NCBI GenBank assembly: GCA_008694505.1
Contig: VZDJ01001247.1
Span: 124,001-188,000, forward strand
DNA from: Cyanoderma ruficeps
Lineage: Eukaryota > Chordata > Aves > Passeriformes > Timaliidae
Length of the DNA stretch: 64,000 nt
Direction: 5' to 3'
Part shown: positions 48,101 to 59,682 of the stretch, in pieces
Position numbering within the stretch: position 1 is the first letter of the stretch
Layout of the letters: each line of letters begins with the position of its first letter
Position numbers and translations under genes: made by a program
The notes under the pieces: model-generated
Told to the model about the DNA's origin: nothing
The model's input: the letters and a program-made list of their open reading frames with translations, nothing else
Database searches by the model: none

Positions 48101-51100
48101 AGATTTTTGCCCTAATTTGTCTGTATCACATATGCAAAAATTCATTATTACAGGTTAGCTTTAAACCTGCCAGTCAATGCAAATTGTATTAAATGATAGG
48201 TGGTGGTTTTATATATTTGAATTATTGCCACCACCAAATGAAAGAATATGCTCTTTCAAAGCAGAGAGAGGATCCATGGCATAGAATAATAGAAAAAGAG
48301 CCAAAGGCTTTATTAAATTTGACACCTAATCTTTCCATCAACTTATAAAAACACGACTGTTCTGCAGTAGTGACCTAGAGCCTTACAGCAGCACTACTGC
48401 AAGAAGTAGTGTTCTCAGCCACCACTGTAAAAATGCTGCTTTAATAAAAATTGTGAGCAAGTAGTTCTTATTTATTTTTTCATACAACCACAGTGCTGTC
48501 ATGGACCATCCTGAAAGGCTGCTGCACTTCAGAATGTCAGAAATCTTGGAAGATGGTTGCAATTGTAGTCAGAAGGCACCTCACCTAAAAGCAAGAGGTT
48601 AATCCTGTTGTGGTGTTAAGCATTGTGTTGCTCATTTAGCATCCTAACAGTAAAAGGTACAATCCCACAATTTGCCGAACTCGTGAAACCCTGTCAAAAA
48701 ATTGTTGCACACAAAAAGACCCGGCAGTGACTTCTGGGTTTAGTCACATTAATCTCTGAACTGTGTAATAGCTCAAGTTCTGTGCTCGCCGCAGAAAATG
48801 CTCATTAGTAATACAGGGGAAATTGTTACATTAAAAAGGACATTCTAGTACCTCCTGTTTTCTTTAGCACTAGGCCTACCCTCCCAATGCTCCTCTGTAT
48901 CCCAAGGCTGGCAGCTCTAGTCTTCTTCAAGGTTTTGGGAAGGGGGGATTAACCATGTGGGATTACCACCTTACACATTTCCTGGGAATGTTCTGATGAC
49001 TGCAGTGAAGGATTTGTTCTCAGCCTTGGTGTCTGCCTGAGACTTTCACTAATAATAGTTTTAGGTGTTTTTTACTAGTAATTGTAAAAATCATATACCC
49101 TGGGTGACCAACTGGTAAATAGGCTTGTCTAGTTTCAGTGTATAACTTGCCAACAAGAAGTTGATTTCTCCTTCCTATCGTGCTCAGGGCAATGATCATG
49201 TGCTAATCTAAACATTTTGGTGAATTTAAATTAGTGTGTTTTTCAAGATTTTAATTTCAGTGCCTAAAGTGGGCCAGGTGCTTAGCTGCTTTAATCCATC
49301 TACTTCTGACAAAATCAATTATTCTGATACAATACCAATGAGGGATTTCATCCACTACAATTTTATCAACCTGTGGTCAGCAAAAAAACCCCTCAACTAT
49401 TTTTGCTGAGGTGGAGATAAGACATTTATTTCAAAGGCTTTCTATTTTTAACTGTGGCTCTCTTGTTTTCTTCCCTCTTCATGGATGAATTTTACGAGCT
49501 GCTGGATCTGTCAGCTGAAATGACAAATTTCTGCAACAATCTCTTAATTTTTTGAGATAGCTGAATGTATAAAACAGTGCATGTAAGTACACAGATTACA
49601 GATATATTGAGTGTGATTGCTATGCTTTTCCAATTCCTTTTTCTTTTCTTTTTTACAATTCCTTTAGTATGTATGTGCTATATATTAATTTTCCAACCCT
49701 TCAACAATTACTGCATGGCCTTAAAGTTAACATGTAATAGAGAATGTGTTTACCTATGTTGCTTACCAAACTCTTCATTAGAATTTGGAGTTCATGACAA
49801 TTTGGACTCTTTATAATATTTTTAATAATTTGGGGGCTTAAAATAAATAAACAGGCGTTTTTCCTACGGAACAGTTGATGGCAGAGATGTGAATTTGTGT
49901 GACTTTGTACTGATTGAAAAGGTCTCCCTGGTAGTAGCTGTGTTCTTTTTCTCCACTATAAGGTCATGACACAAATATATTGGAGCTTTTTACCATGAAG
50001 AGTCCCTATTAATGCTAAAGCAACCACCATGAAAGCAGAGCTGGGGGTCGTACATAGTGGTGTGTGTCAAAAACATAACTGTAGTGCCAAGGAGAATTTG
50101 TATCTCTTATGTTTCTAAATTTTCCTTTGAAGAACTATAAGATAAATGAATTTATTGTGCTCTTATGCTGTTGAAATGGATGTTAACAGGCATGTACTGG
50201 TTTGGAAAAACAGTATAAATATGTCAGATCAGAAGGGAAATCTGAGTAGTTACACCTTTGCTGAAAATGAGACAGGACACCCATTGCAATGAAACTATTA
50301 TTGTTTGTGGCTCGTTTATTTCTCTTATTTTATAAGTATTTCCTGTGCAACTAGCTCACCACAACAAACCTCAGCTTCTACTCTGCTGCTCCATTTCATC
50401 CTAAAACTTCTAATCTGGATGGATCTCATGGCAGAAATGCTTGGACAAGAACCATGGAGAAAATTATCTTAAGCTTATTCAAGGTAGGCAGATGGTTCTT
50501 ATAGTGTAACACAGGGAAAACTACAAGATTACTTATAGGTATTATTTGTCAAGTTATGCCTATAAAGAGAAGAGGGGAAAAAGCCTTTAAAATTGAAATT
50601 TATCCAACCAACCAGTTTGAAAATTATATTTATGTTACAAGCAATGCCTTTTTGAAGTCCAGTGCAAAGTAAGATATAGACTCCATCAGATGTTCTAAAC
50701 CCTGGGCTAGGAAACTCTCCAACAAAACCAAAAAATTGAAGGAAATGGGGACAGCAGGAGTATATGTGTCTCCATAAGGGTAAAACCCTTTCTGGATGGA
50801 GGTGAGAAGTGGAGTGCTTAACATATTTCCGTAGCTTCCAGAAAATATCTCTGCATTTAGAAAGATGACATTGCTCCTTAAAAGAAGGAAAAGACTTTGG
50901 AAAAGACATTTATTAAAAAAAAAATACAGGGAGTGAAATTAAAGTGATGAGCATTGTGATAACTCCTGTCCTTGTGGTCTGTGCCTTGCTTGTTTTCTGG
51001 AGTCTCAGGCTCCTGAAAACCTTTGCTCCCTTGCTGCTCCCTGCCTGCTCTTCTTCACCTGCTGCCTTGCAGAGGGAGCAATTTTGCTCAGTCCTACCAG

Positions 51101-51869
51101 AAGGAACATGGTTATAATTGACCCAGGTCTGAGCCAGGTGAGTGCAAATCCCATCAGCCTTATTCCCTACAGTCCAGGAAACCATCACAAACACTGCTGG
51201 GGATCTCCTCATACATGTTTTCCTGGGAAATGCCATTGGCTTGCACACCTGCTGAACATCATGCTGTTATTTTATGTCAATGTCATGACCTATAACATTG
51301 GCCTCTGATATTATCAGATATTCTGAATTAGAAAAGCTCAATATAACAGCGTGTTGTGAGTCCAAGGAAACTCTGGGTAAAAGTTGTGGGTCATACAGTC
51401 ACGAGAAGTCAAATACTTGGCCGTGCAAATGAGATACTTGGTGGATCCAAAAAGACAGATAATGAAGACATAATAATCACTAGTCATATCATTATGTGGA
51501 ATATCATTCAAATGGAGATTCTAAAAGACCAAAGTATGTTCCAGAGAGGCTGCTTTCTAACGCATGTTTGAGATAATCAGTACAAAAAAGAACCCCCAAA
51601 CCAACAAAAAACCCCAAACCCAAACAAAAGAAGTGTTAAGAGCAAAATTTTTGAGTATTTGTTTCACAAATTTTTGTCCCTAAAACTTTTCATATAGCTT
51701 GCATATTATATAAACTCAGTCCAACGCTTGAAAGAACCAAGCAGATGAGCATGGAGCAACCCTTTCTGTCTATATAAGATTCTTACATACACAGTGCAGT
51801 GGGAAAACATTTCTTAAAAAACACCATAAACATAATCAAAAGGGCTGCTGCAACAAATCTGCCTGTCCT
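45101..51869. other. Intergenic, longest repeat-poor stretch
   Basis: About 6.8 kb in which I recognise no transposable element, RNA gene or exon. Base composition is AT-rich with scattered homopolymers (for example poly-T near 45549-45558). Short frames on both strands lack support. If conserved regulatory elements exist between the two flanking genes, this stretch is a natural place to look, but one sequence cannot show it. Confidence 0.5.
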
Positions 51870-52206
51870 GTTGATGGGATGTCCCTTCTGAGGGGCAGCA
51901 CCAATGCAGCTCTCGGATGTCTGCTCTCTGTGACAGTGGCAGCACCCAGGGAATGCCTGGAGCTGTGTCAGGGCAGGGTCAGGCTGGAGATCAGGGAAAG
52001 GTTCTTCCCCAGAGGGCGCTGGGCACTGCCCAGGCTCCCCAGGCAATGGGCACAGCCCCAAGGCTGCCAGAGCTCCAGGAGTGTTTGGACAACAGTGCCA
52101 GGGATGCACAGGGTGGGATTGTTGGGGTGTCAATGCAGGGACAGGGCTTGGACTGGATGATCCCTGTGGGTCCCTTCCCCCTCAGGATATTCTGTGATTC
52201 TGTGAG
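51870..52206 (+). mobile_element. CR1 LINE 3'-end fragment, well preserved
   Basis: Runs from 'cagctctcggatgtctgctc' through 'gcctggagctgtgtcaggg', 'gttcttccccagagggcg' and 'aggctgccagagctccagg' to the tail 'attctgtgattctgtg' at 52190-52205. It closely matches the CR1 copy near 17840-18096. Confidence 0.9.
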
Positions 52207-53004
52207 TGGATGTGGCAGGGTGAACATCTGGCAGCTGGCCAAAGCCGGCTCACCCACTCATATGAATTATTTCTGGGACAGGAGGCACATGGAGGAATTT
52301 CTGTGTGGTTTGTGTATAATTACTGCCAGCTGCAGTGCTGAAGGGTTAGGTCACTGTGAATGGGGGTAGAGATCTTACCTTTATGATGATGGATTGCCAA
52401 AAGATATTTTAGAGAAATTTTTTCTCGAGCTACTTACAGATTAATTTTAATATTTGTTGAGAAGAGGGAGAACTTGTCTCCAGGAAAAGTTTTCTGTGAC
52501 CAAATAAGGCTGTGTTTAATGCTGGCCAGAGTCATCAGTTACAATAGTGAAACATTTTGGGAGAGGAATCTTTAAAGTAAACCATATTTCAGCAGGAGGA
52601 GAAGAATTTTGGATGTAGATTTTCATGGAGAAGCTAGCAGAATCAATCCACATGTCCCTTAGCTAACTTGAATGAAAAATCCTGTAGAAAACTTGTTAGG
52701 CTAATGATTTTCATTTTCCAGCACTGCAAGATGTTGCAGGTGATGATGCAGTAATCACTGTGCAATAAGCACGTTCAGAAACAGCATAACTTAAAATTAC
52801 TTCATTGTTCCAGTTGCTGATTTGCAAATGGAAAACACTCCCAGTACTAATATAAACAGTAAGAGTCATTGGCAGGTTATGCAGAAGAGTTCTTCTCTGC
52901 CACTTGCCAACTTTACGGCCCTACAGGAAGAGAAATTGACTAATCCACTGTAAAGTGCACCACAATTACCCGTGACAAGCATAAAACATTACTTTATTTA
53001 TCAG
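52207..53004. other. Intergenic, no feature seen
   Basis: No gene or repeat family recognised. Confidence 0.5.
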
Positions 53005-53315
53005 TGTTGTGGTTTAGCCTCAGCCAGCAAGTAAGAATCACTCCGCTGCTCACTCACTCCCCAACCCCTCCAGCGGCACAGGGAGAGGAGTTGGGAAAGG
53101 TAAAACCCATGGGCTGAGCTAAGAACAATTCAATAACTGAAATAAACTAAATAATAATGTAAGGAAAACCCTTGACTTAGGGTAAGTAAGAGTTGCTGGG
53201 CAACAACCAAACCCTCAAGTGTGGGATTCACATTGTTCTCACTCTAAAAACAAATCACAGCACTGTACCAGCTACTAAGAAGAAAATTAACTCTATCCCA
53301 GCTGAAACCAGGACA
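53005..53315 (-). mobile_element. ERVL-type LTR, minus orientation, internally shortened
   Basis: In sense (minus) direction it starts TGTCCTGGTTTCAGCTGG, goes through 'agttaattttcttcttag' and ends with 'aaaccacaaca' at 53005. These are hallmarks of a widespread avian ERVL LTR. At 311 bp it is shorter than the usual form and lacks the middle part with the TATA box. The flanks ATCAG and ATTAA do not make a clear duplication. Confidence 0.75.
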
Positions 53316-53384
53316 ATTAAACACTTTTTTTTTATTGACTGTTGCATTTGGTACTTTGCAGAACAGGATCATCTACAGCTCAGC
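53316..53384. other. Spacer between two ERVL-type LTRs
   Basis: Short T-rich spacer, no feature. Confidence 0.5.
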
Positions 53385-53660
53385 CAGCTGCTCCTTCACT
53401 CTTCCTCCCCTCCCTCCCCACCCCAAAACAGGATGGGAGAGGAGAACAGGAAAGGCAAAAGTGAGAAAAACTCATGGATTGAGACAAAAAGAGTTTAATG
53501 ACTGTAAAAATGCACCTCAAAACAATAACAACAAAACTAAACCAAAGCCTAAACCTTGGCTCATGCCAAGGCAATCCCTGACCACCAAGTCTAGCTATGA
53601 GCAATGGCTGCTTTGGGAAATTGGTGATGTCTGCTTTTGTTAGTGCATTGTTTTGAAGGT
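53385..53660 (-). mobile_element. Older, diverged ERVL-type LTR part
   Basis: The plus strand reads 'aggatgggagaggagaac', 'aaaagtgagaaaaactcatg' and 'ttgagacaaaaagagttta', the reverse complement of the U5 part of the same avian ERVL LTR type as at 53005. The rest is decayed and the right end is uncertain. Confidence 0.55.
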
Positions 53661-56600
53661 ATGGAAGTAGAGGTTTTTTTGTACTTCTCTGATCTTTTTT
53701 CCTCCTATTGTGAAAGAAAGATTCATTTCTGAAAATTCTTTTTTTTTTGTTATTGTAGAACAAGATGAATATCCTTGCCTTTGGTTTTCTTATTTTAATT
53801 ATACAGAAAAAATTGGGGTTTTTAACTAATTCACAAACCAGAGAAACTGCAAATGGTTTTGTTTTTTTTCATTTACTTGTAACAGCATTTTTTTTTCCTA
53901 TTTATGCAAGTCTTTGCATTAAAAACACAGTAGTGCTGACTATTGAATTTGGAAAAAGAATCACACTTGGTTATTTCTTGAGAGCAGAAAATGATTGGAG
54001 CATTAACTCTAAGGTACAGTTATAGGGTACAGACTGGTTAAACCATACCAACTACATTTCTATTAATACACATACCATCTTCTAGCTCCAAACTCAATTC
54101 AGACTCTAACAGTGCTCAACTGTCTAAAAAGAGCTATTGCCAATATATATGCTTGCAATATAATATATACACAATGCCAATTATACACTGGCAATTAATT
54201 GCCCAATGACTTCCAGGCTGAGACCACCTTCCATTTCCTCTAGACACTCCAGATAGTGCTCAGTGAGAATGTTTCCTTGGGGTTTTGTTGTTATCCTGTA
54301 GGGTTTTTTTTTTTTACTCTGTCATTTAAAGTGCACAACTAATGGGGGTATTGAGATTATCCCATGTTAATTCATTTTGGCAGTGTTACTTTTCATGTCT
54401 TTATCTGAAAAACAAACCGAGTGAGAGAATGGATGTGTGGTTTCTTAACATCCAAATAGGAACAAGACAGTGTTCTGCTGTGTCAGAGTTATGCCAAAAA
54501 GCAAATGTTATTTCTAGGGTTGAGCAAAATCAAGACCGCTAACTCGAAATTGAACTTTTGTGTTTTTTGAACCAGGTACTGAGATTTCATTTCCTTTCTC
54601 TCCAATCCCATTTGAAGAAATGCAACTGAAATGTGGCTCTCTGGTAAATGCATTTTGCAACCCTCCAAACTCCTGCTGACGTGTGATTTAGCAAAACGCA
54701 TCCTAAAGACACAAAGCCATCCTTGTCTGCTGAAGTTTTAAATGTGTGCTTACAAGCCAGACTGCTTCACAAAACCCGTGTGGGCTCTGCCAAATGGACA
54801 ACTTAATCAAAGAAATGATGGGAGAGGCATGTTTTTTTCACTGCCTCCCTTCCTTTGTGACTGGGAAGAGAAGCTGATGGCTTCCTGCTCTCACCCCTCA
54901 GCAGCTGGGAGGCAGCAGAAATGTCAAAAGGCTGATGGCTGCTGCTGACAAGGCACATACCTGTTGTGTGCCAAAACAACTCAACCCAGGCTGCTGCAGG
55001 CCAGCAACTGTGAAAAGCCAAAAAAGCATGCAGAGTTTTATTCATGTGTCACTTATTTTTCATATTGTTACGTTTGAGTAGGAAATTAAGTAAATGGAGT
55101 TCATCCATTCGAATTCTTCATGCTTTCTCTATCTCATTAACTCCATAGCCTGGGCAAATGAGAAATGCTTGTAGAACTGCTGCATTTTAAGTGCAGGCTA
55201 GAGACTGGAAATGCGTGGAACAGAATGTGCAAGAAGCTGTATTTTTCTTGTTCACTGTCATTAGTGGCCATGTAGTTTGATTCTTATGACTTAATGACAC
55301 ATAATAACAAAGGTTATTTTCAAAACTTACCACAGATCTTTCGCTCAGCTCATTTCTGTGGGAGAAAAACAGATTTATTGAGATAATGCAGCAGATGTTA
55401 TTCAGGGAATGACTATCAAATGGAACCGATATCTGTAAAATAATCTATTTTCTAAATGCAAATCACATTCTCTACAAGTTTTTCTTCACAGCAGAGGCAC
55501 TTTGTAGAACTCTACTTTTCTGTTGTGCAATTCCTTGACACTGCAAAGCATCAGCTGAACCTCACCCTTCCAAACACTCTTTTTTTCTGACTGTGGGCCT
55601 TGTTCTTTTACATGTGCCACAGAAAATTCAGTAAGGGATCTTCTATTGGTTTCAGGGTTTTTTCTGTCCTACACCATTAATTCAAATGCATTTCAGAGCC
55701 AAACTCTGTAGGAAGAGACTTTTTGTGTTAAATCCTCACCTAGTCTGGGAGGGACTTTTCTGACTACACAGAAATAACACAGCACCAGCTGGGAGGATTT
55801 TTTCTGTGTGACAACACTAAGGTAAGGTAGAGCTAAAACCCAGCAGAAGATGACTCCTTTATTTAAACACAATCACACTACAATTACACCTCAATTCCTC
55901 TACAAAACTACAGAGGTCAGTGGTTTTCACACTGCTTGTAAAGCTAGTGCTTGTGGCAGGGAGGCCCTCCATTCTATAAACATCATATCAACTCCTGGAA
56001 ATATAGATTATATTCTTTTCATAGGGCAGGCCTTCTCCTACTGGGATACTACAGCAGCTGAATAAATTTTCCTTAAGTAAAACATGTATTTGATGCACAG
56101 GAATCTCCACCACAACACTTCAGCATGGTTAAAAGTGCATCTCCTCCTTCACCTTTCTCTCTACAAATATTTCTTGAAATTAACAGAGGGTGTTGTGATT
56201 TTCCGAAGGCCAGTTAGCAAGAAGAGATACTTGAATGCGTCAGAGGATATTTTAAAAATGGCAAACCCATATTTTCTGCCTGCATGGCTACTGGTCATCA
56301 AAACATGGCCAAGATATGCCAGAACTGAAAAAACTAGCAGTGGGGCCAGTAAGGTATTGCAGCACATTGCTGCTGTAATTGTCCCATGGATTTGAAGACA
56401 ATTCATTTTCTGTTGACCTTTTCAGTTTTTAATGCCAAGACTGGGTACACTTTAAATTCACCTGATTTTACTTCTAGCACTGTGTGATGGCAATCATCAT
56501 TTGCCTTATGTGTCTTAAGAATTAATGACTATTAACAAAGCCTGTCACAGGACAGCCGTGAAACCCCTCAGAGAAATTCTTTCTCAGGCACAGTTATTCC

Positions 56601-57164
56601 TGCAGGCTGCTGCGTGTGTTTGCAGTGCAAGCAGAGAATCTCCTAGCTCCCTACCTGGCACAGGTGACTGCAGCTGTGAAGATTCAACAGAATAGAATCT
56701 TAAATCTTTCAAGAGCAGGGGTCAGTAAGTTGGCAGGCCCTGGAGAAGTTCATGCCTCCACATCTCTGGTGCTATTGTGTCCCTCTCAGATGTGTCTAGC
56801 TGTGTCTATTGAGTTCAGCTTACAGGTCTTGCAATTAATACCTTCTGAAAGCAGTAGAGAAATAGCACCTCTTCAAAAAGGTTATTCTGCCTAGGAAAAC
56901 TGGTGCTTCAGTGGTAGAAAGAGCCTGAAAAAAAAAACTCCAGCCTTTAAGTTTGTCTCCTGATGCTGAATGGCAGGGGAAGTGAATAAGCAAACATGTT
57001 TTATTTCTTTGATTTTTGGGGAAAAAAATAAAAAAAAAAATCTACAGTACTGGTTCATTTTCTGTGGGTGAAATATTGGGAGATCCTAAAAATAATCCCC
57101 TCTGCAAGTGAGGAAAACCTCAGTGGGCATAATTTTATTCAAGTGAATCATATCTCTGTTAATA
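53661..57164. other. Intergenic, no feature seen
   Basis: About 3.5 kb of AT-rich sequence. No gene or transposable element recognised. Confidence 0.5.
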
Positions 57165-57390
57165 CAAAATGCCCACCAAGCCACTCTGCCCACTCCCCTT
57201 TCCAGCTGGACAGTGGAGAGAAAATAAGATGGAAAACAACTCATAGGTTGAGCTAAGGCAGTTCACTAAAATTAGGTGTGCTCTCAAGCAAAGAGAAAAC
57301 CTGCAGATTTTATTCTCTACTTCCCATCAGCTAGCAAGGTCCAGCCTCTTCCTGGGAAGCAGGACTCCAGAACACGGAGCTGTGGCTCTG

Positions 57391-57759
57391 TGTGGGAACT
57401 GAAAAAGCAGAGGACTTTCACAGCATTGCAATAAGCTTGCATAGATAGAAGTTTGAAACAGAGTTGAATTTTAGGCCTTAAATATTTAGAGCATAAAAAG
57501 TTTCTGAGCAACAATTCTATGCTGTGAGGTATACGTGTAGTGTTAATAATTGGCCTAAGTAGATGCTTGTAAGCTTTTAGCATTGGCCTATTGGCTAAAA
57601 AACTTTTCAAAGGCCTTGTAACAAAGAGAATTTTAGTTTCTGTTTTTATGGCGTGAGTTTCACCATCTTTTTTGTCTCTACCTTCACTGAGACTGGTAAT
57701 GAAATAAAAAACTCGTGGAACAACTCTCAGTCACCCATCACTAGTGATTAGATCCAACA
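57391..57759 (+). mobile_element. Solo LTR, family A copy 2, nested
   Basis: A 369-bp element starting TGTGGGAACT and ending ATCCAACA, with a perfect 6-bp target duplication GCTCTG (57385-57390 and 57760-57765). AATAAA lies at 57703-57708. It matches 28046-28429 throughout at about 85% by eye. Both flanks belong to the ERVL-type LTR, so it inserted into that element. Confidence 0.9.
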
Positions 57760-57969
57760 GCTCTGGAAGGTAAGTGGTGTAAATAACACATCCTCCTCCC
57801 CAGTGCTCCACCCCCACTTGGCTTTTATCTCTGAGCTGATGTCACATGGTGTGGAATATCCCTTTGGTCAGCCTGGGGCAGCTGGCCCAGCTGTGCCCTG
57901 GATGGCAGGGAATGGTGAGAGACAGAGCTGAGGCTGTGCCAGCCCTGCCCAGCAGCAGTCAAAACTGGG

Positions 57970-58292
57970 GTGTGACCTGTGGGTCTGACAGATTTTAGCC
58001 TGCTAGCAGCTGCTAACTTTTTCCCAAGGAAAAAATGTCTCAAGAAAGCTTCTTCTCAAAGCAATCTTGGCAAACAACTCTCGCAAAACAATCTTTCTCC
58101 AGGTGGTGTTTTGCTGTTTCTCTGGTTTAATCAGTGGGATCAGAGAGGTGTCGTTCCTATTTACCAACCATGTTAAGTCTGTATCAAAACACATTATAAA
58201 AGGTAGTAAGAATTAGACAATAAAGCCTTCTTTTTCCATGCTCTTTGCCTTCTGAAATATTTGGAGTCTTTCTTTCGTGTCCTACAACGACA
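57970..58292 (+). mobile_element. Solo LTR, family B copy 2, nested
   Basis: Ends in CTACAACGACA at 58292 like its partner on the other strand at 35400-35741. A TATAAAA box lies at 58195-58201 and AATAAA at 58219-58224. The left end is uncertain by about 15 bases, because the first bases differ from the partner and I found no matching target duplication. Its flanks belong to the ERVL-type LTR. Confidence 0.8.
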
Positions 58293-58383
58293 GTTAGCTG
58301 CACCTCTGCAGCTCCTGGTGCAAAGCACAGCACTGAGGGCTGCCCTGGGAGCAGGAACTCACCTCAGCCAGATCCACTGCACC

Positions 58384-59569
58384 AGTGGAGTAGAAGCATC
58401 TCCTCTGTGACCAGGTGTCTCTGAAACAATTCTAAAGCAAAATTTGAAATATGGCCCATTTGTTTCTATAATGAGCAAACACAGGGCTTGTTTAGATACG
58501 CAGGTCAATTTATGGGTGCCAACAGTAGCTAGAAATGAAACTCATGAATATGTGAAGCATTGTTTCCCAGGCAAAATATGAACGCTGGCCACAGGCAATT
58601 AAGCACTCCCTGTGTTTTCTGGATAAATATGCAAATTTGGCATTCAAATCAGACTTCTAAAAAAAATTTTCACCCAAGTTAAAGCACTAAGAACATAAGC
58701 AGTCCAAAGCTTAAGTCTTTTTGCTCTAACTTTAATTACTTGCCATAATTTCAGTTAAGGGCAAGGCACTTTAGTAGGTTATCATTTTGCTCCTCCCAAC
58801 TGTTTCAAAAGTCAAGTACAGTTTCCCCTGACACACCACACAGTGGATGGAATTTTTAGATGGAGAATTTACAGCAGAGTAGCATGCAGGGAATTCATTA
58901 CAGCCGGGAAAAGGAAGTCACTGCAAGAAGGTGACAGTATTGCTTTGCATAATCGGTTTGCCTGTTGCAAACTGAGAGGAACTACTGAACTTAATAAATT
59001 ACATACATTTTTCAGTAGTTAAAGAGAAGCACTTAGCAGGTTCTGGGAGAAGGAGGACCAAAAGTCTGATCATATGAAGCAGAAAAAAAAAAGTCATGGG
59101 ATAAGCTGTTAAAATGTGCTTAGCAACACAGATATACACTGCAGTTACATGCAGATTTACAGGACAGAGGGCTCTAATGACCTCTAATTCAGGGTCACAA
59201 GGCTTTTGGGAAGGGAGAATTTGACGTGCCACTCCCTCCTCACATGAGTCTGCTGCAGATGGGGTCCCAAACTGGATTGAGCATTTTTGGTGGTGAAATA
59301 AGTTTCTGCCTCGTTCAAGTACAGTTTGTTCCATTGTTTGTGACTTCAGTACTCTGCCCTAAAATGAGATTTTATAGTATTTTAAGGCCATAGATTATTA
59401 ACACCACTGAGCAAAAGGCCTCGTAATCCTCTACAACCCTTTAACTCTGCTTCAGAATGATTTTAAGGGCTTAAATCAAACAGTGGTGGCAATTAGTTCT
59501 TGGAGTTGACCACAGGGAAAGATCTGTGTTGTAATTCCAAAGTAACTTTTTTAACCTTTTGGCAATGGA
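58384..59569. other. Intergenic, no feature seen
   Basis: No gene or repeat family recognised. Confidence 0.5.
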
Positions 59570-59682
59570 CATAATCTTGTCTGAGCAGCCTGTTCTACTG
59601 GAATGTGGCAAGAGCCTGGAATTGGATCATCTTTAACGTGCCTTCCCAAATGAACTATTCTGTGATTCTGTGAAGTGAAAAA
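59570..59682 (+). mobile_element. CR1 LINE tail fragment
   Basis: The order 'ggaattggatcatcttta', 'cgtgccttcccaaatgaac' and 'tattctgtgattctgtg' is the CR1 3' end in sense direction, with the terminal octamer repeat retained. Confidence 0.75.

Larger units (their letters stand above)
57165..58383 (-). mobile_element. ERVL-type LTR interrupted by two other LTRs
   Basis: Host LTR pieces are 57165-57390, 57760-57969 and 58293-58383. They carry, on the plus strand, 'actctgcccactccc', 'cataggttgagctaagg', 'atgtcacatggtgtggaata', 'tccctttggtcagcctgggg' and 'gcaaagcacagcac', which are in the right order for the reverse complement of the avian ERVL LTR. Removing the two nested LTRs restores a continuous host of about 525 bp, with ends uncertain. 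It is the oldest insertion at the site. Confidence 0.75.
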
